DNA from: JAIVJM01 sp035761505
GTDB taxonomy: Bacteria; Acidobacteriota; Blastocatellia; Pyrinomonadales; Pyrinomonadaceae
Direction: 5' to 3'
Length of the DNA stretch: 18,614 nucleotides
NCBI GenBank assembly: GCA_035761505.1
Contig: DASTQX010000090.1
Span: 1-18,614, forward strand
Below, in pieces: positions 8,029 to 13,971 of the stretch. The stretch's first letter is position 1. Every line of letters starts with the position of its first letter. The translations under genes were made by a program, and so were the position numbers. Below the pieces are notes generated by a model. That model worked only from the letters and a program-made list of their open reading frames with translations, did no database searches and was not told where the DNA came from.

Positions 8029-8758
8029 GGAGTTCTTCGTTGAACTCCTTCTCGTCTTTGTAGGAGTGACTGAAATTCTCCCAGAGCAGATTGAACTGGG
8101 TCGTCCAGAAGGCTCCGTGAGCGTCGCCCTCGGCGTGCTTGTGAAAGAGGAACTCGACCGTGTGGTTGTCCACGTGGACGGGGGTCGGCCCCCAGAAGAC
8201 TTTGGAATCAATGACGGCGATCCAGCCCGGATGGTGGCCGTAGTTGAATTTCAGACAATGCCTTTTGTCTTCCTTCGCGTCGTCGGAGACGAAAGGCGCG
8301 ACCGAGCTGGCGACATGGCCTTTGGCCTTGGCCGGGGTGATGTTTTTTCGTCCGAGGATGCGCGAGTAGATGAAGGAGCGCTCTTTGAAGGAGGCGAGCA
8401 GGATTTTGATGTCAATGTCGCGCGGCTTCCCCTGAAGGATTTTCGTCGCCTCCTTTTCGATGCCGGGGAGCCACGTCTGGCAAATCCAAATCCGCCGGTG
8501 CGCCCCTTTGATCGCCTCCTCGTACTCGGTTCCGTCCGTGTCCGTCAGCTCGGCTTCGGAAAAAACAATTCCGATCCAACGCACGGCGAGCGCGACGAGC
8601 GCGGCGAACGCCAGCTTCTCGCCGAGTTGCACCGGCACCGAACCTCCGTAGGGGCCGAACGGCAGGAGCATGAGGCAGACGGCTAACGCGAGAAGCGTAA
8701 AGGTGATGATGAGTTCCGTCTTGCGGCGGCGGAAGACTCTCTCCCATCTCAAGGACAT
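8024..8758 (-). CDS. Membrane-anchored protein with a possible PLD-like cytoplasmic domain
   Basis: 244 residues from ATG 8758, chosen because a perfect AGGAGGT lies 5 bases before it; an upstream ATG at 8797 lacks such support. The basic N-terminus (RWERVFRRRK) precedes two hydrophobic segments (about residues 16-34 and 45-63), then a soluble alpha/beta domain of about 175 residues. Segments such as RRIWICQTWLPGIEKEATKIL, DIDIKILLASF and HHPGWIAVIDSKVFWGPTPVH have the layout of phospholipase D-like domains (strand-helix-strand, then H-x(n)-D near a Gly). The HxKxxxxD signature itself is not present, so catalysis is doubtful and the family assignment is tentative. Hand counts of G+C in 8221-8280 (31 of 60) and 8341-8400 (32 of 60) are far below 9541-9600 in the adjacent activator gene (45 of 60), which suggests a different origin. 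It separates kinase and activator and is flanked by direct repeats. Confidence 0.8.
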   Translation of the reverse strand: MSLRWERVFRRRKTELIITFTLLALAVCLMLLPFGPYGGSVPVQLGEKLAFAALVALAVRWIGIVFSEAELTDTDGTEYEEAIKGAHRRIWICQTWLPGIEKEATKILQGKPRDIDIKILLASFKERSFIYSRILGRKNITPAKAKGHVASSVAPFVSDDAKEDKRHCLKFNYGHHPGWIAVIDSKVFWGPTPVHVDNHTVEFLFHKHAEGDAHGAFWTTQFNLLWENFSHSYKDEKEFNEELP

Positions 8759-8859
8759 CTTCGACCTCCTTTTCGACTGATGCGGGCAGGACTCCATGCA
8801 GAGCTTACGGGGCGGGCGCGCGCGCCGCTCCGGGAAGGCTTGAATTTCGAGGTGGAGGG

Positions 8860-8865
8860 ATTATA
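8860..8865 (-). promoter_or_regulatory. Candidate -10 box (TATAAT) of the minus-strand gene
   Basis: The minus strand reads a perfect TATAAT at 8865-8860, about 100 bases before ATG 8758. No recognisable -35 hexamer lies 16-18 bases further upstream, so the promoter is plausible but not secure. Confidence 0.4.
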
Positions 8866-8940
8866 CCGCCGCGCGAAACAATCGGCGCAGAAGTTTTCGC
8901 GCGGCGCGCGTCACGGCGCGGGCAATCGGCTTCCCGCTCC

Positions 8941-8966
8941 GGCTCCCGCGCCGCACGCCCGAAAAG
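8941..8966 (+). repeat. Direct repeat copy 2 (orphan kinase 3' end)
   Basis: Exact 26-base copy of 7919-7944. In frame it reads F-P-L-R-L-P-R-R-T-P-E-K-Q-stop, against F-R-L-W-L-P-R-R-T-P-E-K-S-G-Q-stop in the kinase, so it looks like a decayed end of a kinase gene, including its stop codon (8970-8972). Upstream similarity fades through small indels by about 8900. Confidence 0.9.
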
Positions 8967-9075
8967 CAGTGACGCGCGCGCCGCGAGAAGTGTTAAGATT
9001 CAGCCCCGACCGAAAGCTTCGGACGTGCTCTCGCTGAAAGCTCTGAACCGAAATCACCTCTCTGCCGCCGACTCT

Positions 9076-10461
9076 ATGAGTAGAAAAATTCGCGTGATGG
9101 TCGTGGACGACGACGCCGTGCTGCGCCGCCTCATCACCGACCAGACGGCGCTGATGGGCTTCGACTCGACCGCCGCCGCGTCGGGCGAAGAGGCGCTCGA
9201 AGCGCTCTCGAAGAGCGACTTCGACGTGGTGCTCCTCGACATCCGCATGCCGGGGCTTTCCGGCCTCGACGCCCTGCGCGAGATTCGCCGCATGGAGGAC
9301 GCGCCCGAAGTCATCATGGTCACCGCCGACACGTCGCTCCCGACGGGGCTCGAAGCGATGCGGCTCGGCGCTTACGACTACCTCACGAAACCTTCCACGC
9401 TCGACGAGATCGAGGCCGTCATCCGCAAGGCCGACGAGAAGCGAAGGCTCGTCCGCCAGAACGCTTCCCTGCGCGACGTGGTGCGCGCGCCCGCATCCGA
9501 CTCTTCTGCGGACGACGTGCCCGCGCTCGTCTATGGCGGCGCGGCGATGGAAGGGCTCGTCGCTCTGGCCGAGACGGCGGCGCGGGCGGATTCGACGGTC
9601 GTCATCACGGGCGAGTCGGGGACGGGGAAAGACGTGCTCGCGCGTTTCATCCACGCGCGCTCGTCGCGTGCCGACTCGCCGATGATTACGGTCAACTGCG
9701 CGGCCTTCCCTGAGACGCTCTTCGAGTCCGAGTTCTTCGGCCACGAGCGCGGCGCGTTCACCGGCGCGACTGCGACGAAGCGCGGTTTGATAGAGGCCGC
9801 CGACGGCTCTTCGCTCTTCCTCGACGAAGTGGGCGAGATGCCCGCGCAGACGCAAGTCAAGCTCCTGCGCTTCCTCGAAGAGGGAAGCTTCCGGCGCGTG
9901 GGCTCGACGCGCGACCGCTCGGCGGACGTGCGCGTCATCGCCGCGACGAATCGCAACCTTGCCGAGGACGTTTCGGCGGGCCGCTTCCGCGCAGACCTCT
10001 TCTACCGCCTCAACGTCATCTCTCTGCACGTCCCGCCGCTGCGGCAGAGGCGCGAGGACGTGCCCGTCCTCATCGAACACTTCCTCTCGCTCTACCGCGA
10101 GCGCTTCACGCGCCCCGCACTCGACCTCTCTCAGGAAGCCCGCCGCCGCCTCGCCGAGTACGACTGGCCCGGCAACGTGCGCGAACTGCGCAACGCCTTA
10201 GAGCGCGCCGTCGCGCTCTCCGCCGCCGACCGCATCGAGGCCGAGCAAGTGCTCCCCTCGCAGGCCGCGCGCGCGGGCGCTTCGGCGGCGAGCGCCGACG
10301 CGGCGACGCCCTCCACGCTCGAAGCACTCGAAAGGCAACACATCCTCCGCGTCCTCGAAGAGACGGGCGGCAACCGCGAGCGCGCCGCCGCCCTCCTCGG
10401 CATCTCCTCCCGCACCCTCTACCGCAAGCTCCGCGAATACGAGACGGGCGGCGAGCCCTGA
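9076..10461 (+). CDS. NtrC-family sigma54-dependent response regulator
   Basis: 461 residues from ATG 9076 (MSRKIRVMVVDDD). A GTG at 9025 in frame would add 17 residues without homology to receivers and is rejected. Receiver domain about 4-120 with acidic pocket DDD (11-13), phosphoacceptor Asp55 (LLDIRMPG) and TKP lysine. AAA+ domain about 150-385 with Walker A GESGTGKD (179-186), the GAFTGA loop that contacts sigma54 (226-231), Walker B LFLDEVGEM (Asp250), FRADLFYRLNV arginine region and DWPGNVREL. C-terminal Fis-type helix-turn-helix GGNRERAAALLGISSRTLYRKL (431-452) for DNA binding. Phosphorylated hexamers of this family hydrolyse ATP to open sigma54 promoter complexes. The probable partner is the kinase at 6169-7956, now split from it by an inserted gene. 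It converges with the HAF gene only 14 bases away with no visible terminator. Confidence 0.95.
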   Translation: MSRKIRVMVVDDDAVLRRLITDQTALMGFDSTAAASGEEALEALSKSDFDVVLLDIRMPGLSGLDALREIRRMEDAPEVIMVTADTSLPTGLEAMRLGAYDYLTKPSTLDEIEAVIRKADEKRRLVRQNASLRDVVRAPASDSSADDVPALVYGGAAMEGLVALAETAARADSTVVITGESGTGKDVLARFIHARSSRADSPMITVNCAAFPETLFESEFFGHERGAFTGATATKRGLIEAADGSSLFLDEVGEMPAQTQVKLLRFLEEGSFRRVGSTRDRSADVRVIAATNRNLAEDVSAGRFRADLFYRLNVISLHVPPLRQRREDVPVLIEHFLSLYRERFTRPALDLSQEARRRLAEYDWPGNVRELRNALERAVALSAADRIEAEQVLPSQAARAGASAASADAATPSTLEALERQHILRVLEETGGNRERAAALLGISSRTLYRKLREYETGGEP

Positions 10462-10475
10462 GAGCGCGAGCGCCG

Positions 10476-12170
10476 CTAGATCGGACTGATCAGCACCGCG
10501 CGGTACGGGCCGCCGAGGTAAGCGCCCGTCCCTAAGATGAGCCCGTCGTCGTTAATCCATTCCCCGTAAACAAGCTCCCAGCCGGAGTTGGCGTCAATCA
10601 AGTCGTTGAGGTCTTGCGTCACGCCGCCTTCGTGGAGGAACGCGTGCCAGACGTTGCTCGTCGTCTCCGACCAGCCGACCACCTGCCCCGCCGAGTTCAT
10701 ATCGCCGGGCGCGTTCCACGGGCCGCCGAGCGTGAGCGCCTGGATGCTCGTCCCGTCGTAGAAAAAGGCGCGCATATCTCCGGCGGGGCTGAACTCGTAA
10801 CCCATAATCTGGTCTGACGAGTTGACTCCGAGGATGTAACTGTCGCTCTCGCTGTTGAGCGAGAGGTCGAGCAACTGGCTGCCGTCGTAAAAGAAATCGT
10901 GGCTGTGATAAGCGCCGGGGTACTGCGTCATCTCGACGACCTGCGAGGAGCCGGTGACGCTGCCCGAAGGGGTGAAGTTATAGGCGGCGCTGTCCGGCCC
11001 GCCGAGCGTGCCGAGGTCGTTCATCGTGCCATTGCTGTAGAGGAAGGCATGAGCTGCGCCGCTCGTCGTGTGCGACCAGCCGATGACCGCGCCCGCCGGG
11101 CCGATGCCGTAAGCGTCGCTGTCCCCGGCTCCGAGCGAAAGCTCCTGCACGCTCGTCCCGTCGTAGAGGAAGGCGCGGCTCATCGGCATCCCCGTCAAGG
11201 GGTCGTTGGCGGCGGTCTTCGCATCGCCGACCACGAGCCCTGAGTCCGTCAGGAACCTCACGTTGCTCCAATCGCCGCCGAGCGAGAGCGCCGTCATCGT
11301 CCCGTTCTTGTAAATGAAGGCGTGTCGCGTCGGCGCGTTCGCCGTGTCCGATTGCCCGATGACGTGACCGTTCGCGTTGATGCCGGAAGCGTAACTGAAG
11401 TCGCCGCCGAGCGTGCCGAGGTCGTTCATCGTGCCGCCGCTATAGAGGAAGGCGTGCGTCTCTCCGCTCAACGTCTCCGAAGACCCGGCCACCTGCCCCG
11501 ACGAGTTGACGTATTCGGCGTGCGTGAACGTGCCGCCGAGCGTGCCGAGGTCGGTCGTCGTGCCGCCGCCGTAAATGTAGGAGTGCTCGTCGCCGGAGGA
11601 CGTGAGCGCGCGACCGATGACCTGACCCGCAGCGTTGTAGCCCCGCACGTCGCTCCACGCGCCGCCGAGCGAGAGCGTGTGCATCCCCGCTTGGTCGTAC
11701 ACGAAGGCGTAACTCTCGCCCGTCGCCGTCTCCGCCTCGCCGATGACGAGGCCGGAGGCCGTGATGTGGAGTGCTTGGCTGTACGTGCCGCCGAGCGTGA
11801 GCGCGACGGTCTGCCCGTTGCGATGGAGGAAGGCGTGCTCTTCTCCGTTCGTCGTGAGCGACTGGCCGATGATGTCGCCGGAGGCATTGGCCGAAATGAC
11901 CGAGCTATCCAAGCCACCGAGCGTGAGCGCCTGCACGCTCGTGCCGTCGTAGAGGAACGCTTGACGGCCCCCCGCGCTCGTGACCGAAGAGCCGAGCACC
12001 TGCCCGCTCACGGGATGGAAGTAAGCGTTGCTCTCGCCGCCGAGTGAGAGTTCGGTGACGGTGTAGAGCACTGTCTGCGCCTTCGCCTTGCGCCACGGCG
12101 CGGCGGAGAGTAAGAGGCCGACGACGGCGAGAGTCGTCAGGATGGAACCAACTCTGTGAGATTTGAACAT
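10476..12170 (-). CDS. Extracellular HAF-repeat protein
   Basis: 564 residues from ATG 12170, supported by AAGGAG 7 bases upstream; a longer frame reaching 12356 has an Arg/Pro-rich non-protein-like extension and is rejected. A signal peptide (MFKSHRVGSILTTLAVVGLLLSAAPWRKAKAQ) is followed by about 11 tandem units of roughly 40-45 residues of the pattern LxLGG-x(n)-A-x(4)-SGQVxGxSxTxxGxxHAFLYxxGTxxxL, which is the HAF family of extracellular repeats (the name comes from the conserved His-Ala-Phe). Repeats probably form a beta-propeller or solenoid. No membrane anchor, PEP-CTERM or LPXTG is seen at the C-terminus, so secretion or surface association is inferred. HAF proteins have no proven biochemical role. 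A sigma70-like promoter at 12497-12524 and a long structured leader precede it. Confidence 0.9.
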   Translation of the reverse strand: MFKSHRVGSILTTLAVVGLLLSAAPWRKAKAQTVLYTVTELSLGGESNAYFHPVSGQVLGSSVTSAGGRQAFLYDGTSVQALTLGGLDSSVISANASGDIIGQSLTTNGEEHAFLHRNGQTVALTLGGTYSQALHITASGLVIGEAETATGESYAFVYDQAGMHTLSLGGAWSDVRGYNAAGQVIGRALTSSGDEHSYIYGGGTTTDLGTLGGTFTHAEYVNSSGQVAGSSETLSGETHAFLYSGGTMNDLGTLGGDFSYASGINANGHVIGQSDTANAPTRHAFIYKNGTMTALSLGGDWSNVRFLTDSGLVVGDAKTAANDPLTGMPMSRAFLYDGTSVQELSLGAGDSDAYGIGPAGAVIGWSHTTSGAAHAFLYSNGTMNDLGTLGGPDSAAYNFTPSGSVTGSSQVVEMTQYPGAYHSHDFFYDGSQLLDLSLNSESDSYILGVNSSDQIMGYEFSPAGDMRAFFYDGTSIQALTLGGPWNAPGDMNSAGQVVGWSETTSNVWHAFLHEGGVTQDLNDLIDANSGWELVYGEWINDDGLILGTGAYLGGPYRAVLISPI

Positions 12171-12490
12171 CAAAATTCTCCTTAGAGGTAAAGCGTCGGC
12201 GGTCGGCAAAGGGTTCGACGGACGGCCCCGCCTTTCGCAAAGACCGCCGCCGCCGAACGGAAGTCCCGCGCGTTCGGCGCGAGCACACTCCGGCCCCGAC
12301 GGTCGTCTCCCTTTGGCGACCGACCTTGCGTGTTTCCGAACGGGCGAAGAGGCCACCGGCTGCGAGCCTTCGCGCAGCCCGACGCCGCTTCACGCCGCCG
12401 GTCGGGCAACAATCAACTTTCGTCTCATTTGTGTAGATTGTGCATGACTCAGGCGCAGTGAGGTGCGCCCAAGATGTCGTCACTACGGGC
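12171..12490 (-). promoter_or_regulatory. Long structured 5' leader of the HAF gene
   Basis: From the predicted start near 12490 to the ATG there are about 320 untranslated bases. Visible perfect stems are GGCGCA/TGCGCC (12452-12469), CCCGAC/GTCGGG (12378-12406), GGCTGCG/CGCAGCC (12358-12379, overlapping the previous stem by two bases), CGGTCG/CGACCG (12300-12322) and an 8-bp GCCGAACG/CGTTCGGC (12252-12278). The last stems lie about 75 bases before the ribosome binding site. The layout is that of a cis-regulatory RNA, but none of the riboswitch consensus sequences I know fits it. In GC-rich DNA some of these stems may be fortuitous. Confidence 0.4.
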
Positions 12491-12496
12491 ACATCC

Positions 12497-12524
12497 ATCT
12501 TAACCGTCCGTCAACCCCTGTCAA
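12497..12524 (-). promoter_or_regulatory. Sigma70-type promoter of the HAF gene
   Basis: On the minus strand, a perfect -35 TTGACA (12524-12519), a 16-base spacer, and -10 TAAGAT (12502-12497; 4 of 6 matches to TATAAT). Transcription would start near 12490, giving a leader of about 320 bases before ATG 12170. A second TTGACG lies inside the spacer. Confidence 0.6.
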
Positions 12525-12596
12525 GTTAAATCCCCTCCGCCCCTCTCCAACGCGCGCGCGCCCGAAGAGAATGAATCTCCGAAAGCTTTGAGAACG

Positions 12597-12633
12597 CCTG
12601 ACAAAACGTCAGGGACGCTGACAAAATTTCAGC
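12597..12633. promoter_or_regulatory. Tandem inverted repeats, candidate activator-binding sites
   Basis: CCTGACAAAACGTCAGG (12597-12613) is a 6-bp-arm palindrome, and GCTGACAAAATTTCAGC (12617-12633) is a related 5-bp-arm one. They are 20 bases apart (about two helical turns, same DNA face) and share CTGACAAAA. They lie about 150 bases upstream of the start predicted from the sigma54-like site at 12742-12757, the usual distance for NtrC-type enhancer sites. They also lie upstream of the divergent HAF promoter. The regulator that binds is inferred, not shown. Confidence 0.5.
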
Positions 12634-12741
12634 CCCGCTTGTCACCCGACGCCTTAAAGCAACGCCTCGCGGCCCCTCCGAAGAGGCCGTAACTTGAAGA
12701 ATATAAGGAGTTAAGCATCGGCGCGGCGGCTCGCGGGCGGG

Positions 12742-12757
12742 CGGCACGGGCCTTGTT
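12742..12757 (+). promoter_or_regulatory. Candidate sigma54 promoter, weaker
   Basis: CGGCACGGGCCTTGTT matches GGCACG-N4-TTG of the sigma54 consensus; the -12 C is replaced by T, which is a costly deviation. GG (12743-12744) and GT (12755-12756) have the required 10-base spacing. Predicted start near 12768, about 67 bases before ATG 12835. Confidence 0.35.
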
Positions 12758-12834
12758 AAGAAGGGGCGTGCCGGACGTGTGTTCGTTCGGCGGGTTCCGT
12801 GACGAATTCGAGGGAAGTAAAGGAATAAAGCCGC

Positions 12835-13212
12835 ATGGCCCGCGTGATGATTTGTGATGACGACCGTGTGATGGCCGAAGAGTTGGTGAGGGCTTTGCGT
12901 GTCGCGGGGCACGAGGCCGAGACTTGCCGCCACACGATGGACGTGCTGAGAGCGGCGGCGGACGGTCGCTTCGACCTCATCGCCGTCGGGCTCGACATGG
13001 CCGGTTTTGGTCGCGGCGGGGCCGTCGAAGCCCTGCGCGAGATTGCGCCCGGCACTTCGCTCATCGCCATCCACAACCGACCGTCCGAGATCATGCGCTC
13101 GGCCACGCACGCGCGCCTCGCGGCGGTCATCCCGCGCCCCGTCAGCCTCAAGCACTTTATGTACGCCGTCGCCTGCGCCCTCAAAGAGCAGACGACGCCT
13201 CAACCCGCCTAA
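12835..13212 (+). CDS. Stand-alone degenerate receiver-domain protein
   Basis: 125 residues, the size of a single receiver domain with no output domain. The acidic pocket DDD (8-10) and an Asp at the phosphorylation position (Asp54 in VGLDMAGF) are present. The conserved Thr/Ser after strand 4 is replaced (IAIHN, His80), and the conserved Lys before Pro is Arg (PRPVS, Arg101). Phosphorylation-dependent switching may therefore be altered, and it may act as a pseudo-receiver or phosphate sink. AAGGA lies about 10 bases before the ATG. It is followed in the same direction, after 113 bases, by the DUF11 surface-protein genes and preceded by a sigma54-like site, so it may belong to the kinase-activator circuit at 6169-10461. 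Confidence 0.85.
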   Translation: MARVMICDDDRVMAEELVRALRVAGHEAETCRHTMDVLRAAADGRFDLIAVGLDMAGFGRGGAVEALREIAPGTSLIAIHNRPSEIMRSATHARLAAVIPRPVSLKHFMYAVACALKEQTTPQPA

Positions 13213-13325
13213 GAGACGACCGGAAGGGAGACCGCCAAAGCCTCCCACCCTCAAGCTCCCGACGGCACGCCCACGGCCCGACGCCGAGGCCACTCTCATC
13301 GCAACCATAAAATTTGGAGGAGAAG

Positions 13326-13853
13326 ATGATGACTAAGTTGAAGAAGAATCTGGGCCTCGTTCCGCTGCTGGCGCTCTGCGTCGTGGTGTTGGGCGGTGCC
13401 GCCGCTTTCGCGCAGAGGCAGTTACGCAGCGCGGAGACCGGCAGGCCCGAAATCAAAGTCGTGCTTTCCGGCGCGGTCGAGCGCGAAGGCAAGCGGCTCA
13501 CGCTCGAAGAGGTCAAGGACGTGCAGCCGGGCGAGATTCTGCAATGGCAGATCGAGTCGTCGAACGAGGGCACGGCCTCGGCGCGCGACTACAAGACCGT
13601 CGGCCACATCCCGGCAGGCACGGCCTTCGTCGCCGGGAGCGCCGTCGCCGTCGAGGGCTCGACCGTCACCTACAGCATTGACGGCGGCAAGACCTTCTCG
13701 ACGCAGCCCGTCGTCGAGCAGAAGCAGCCCGACGGCACGGTCAAGAAAGTCGCCGCGCCCGTCTCGATGTACACGGAAGTGCGCTATGAGTGGTCGGACG
13801 CGCTCGCCGCCGGCGGCAAGCTCTCCGCTTCCTACAAGGTGCGCGTCAAGTAA
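13326..13853 (+). CDS. Secreted single-DUF11-type protein
   Basis: 175 residues from ATG 13326, preceded by GGAGGA at 13316-13321; the next codon is also ATG and could be used. The signal peptide is followed after residue 30 by one domain with the DUF11 ('conserved repeat') pattern: LTLEEVKDVQPGEILQWQIESSNEG, then VGHIPAGTAFVAGSAVA, and a final YEWSDALAAGGKLSASYKV strand. DUF11 domains are immunoglobulin-like beta sandwiches found in bacterial surface and envelope proteins. No anchor or Cys is seen. It is the first of three consecutive secreted genes on this strand, which suggests a common surface structure. The exact role is unknown. Confidence 0.85.
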   Translation: MMTKLKKNLGLVPLLALCVVVLGGAAAFAQRQLRSAETGRPEIKVVLSGAVEREGKRLTLEEVKDVQPGEILQWQIESSNEGTASARDYKTVGHIPAGTAFVAGSAVAVEGSTVTYSIDGGKTFSTQPVVEQKQPDGTVKKVAAPVSMYTEVRYEWSDALAAGGKLSASYKVRVK

Positions 13854-13971
13854 ACAAGGGCACTCGCGGCTGCGGTCGCTTCTCAGGGCAACAGGGCCGG
13901 CCACGACCCGTCACCTCAACCGCCCCGACCGCCGCCCGGCAACCCACCGACCACTCCAGTGAGGAACAATA

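Larger units (their letters stand above)
8759..9075. other. Intergenic region with kinase-gene remnant and divergent starts
   Basis: This 317-base stretch holds the ribosome binding site and promoter of the minus-strand gene, the second copy of the kinase 3' end (8941-8966 with flanks), and about 100 bases directly before the activator. No further gene is seen. A weak plus-strand sigma70 candidate exists (TTGAAT 8840-8845, TATACC 8862-8867, 16-base spacer), and TTAAGAT at about 8993-8999 is another possible -10 for the activator. Neither is convincing alone. Confidence 0.5.
12525..12834. other. Divergent regulatory region between HAF gene and degenerate receiver
   Basis: These 310 bases contain no convincing gene. 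They hold the tandem inverted repeats at 12597-12633, a small GC-rich stem (cggcc...ggccg, about 12669-12690), the sigma54-like site at 12742-12757, and AAGGA about 10 bases before ATG 12835. An AAGGAG at about 12703 has no start codon behind it. Confidence 0.5.

Noticed and set aside
8142..8300. Catalytic PLD (HxKxxxxD) motif in the minus-strand gene
   Set aside because: The candidate HHPGWIAVID lacks the Lys and has the wrong His-Asp spacing, so enzyme activity is not claimed.
8066..8686. Plus-strand 206-residue frame overlapping the minus-strand membrane gene
   Set aside because: The minus frame has a perfect ribosome binding site, membrane segments and a TATAAT; the plus frame has none of these and reads as low-quality sequence.
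12171..12490. Cyclic-di-GMP (GEMM) or other known riboswitch in the HAF leader
   Set aside because: Stems are present, but the conserved GGGCAAACC and ACGCAAAGCC-type blocks are not, nor any other aptamer consensus I can recognise.
13263..13279. Sigma54-like CGGCACG-N4 before the small DUF11 gene
   Set aside because: The -12 part reads CGGCC instead of TTGCW. GG-N10-GC alone is frequent by chance in this GC-rich DNA.
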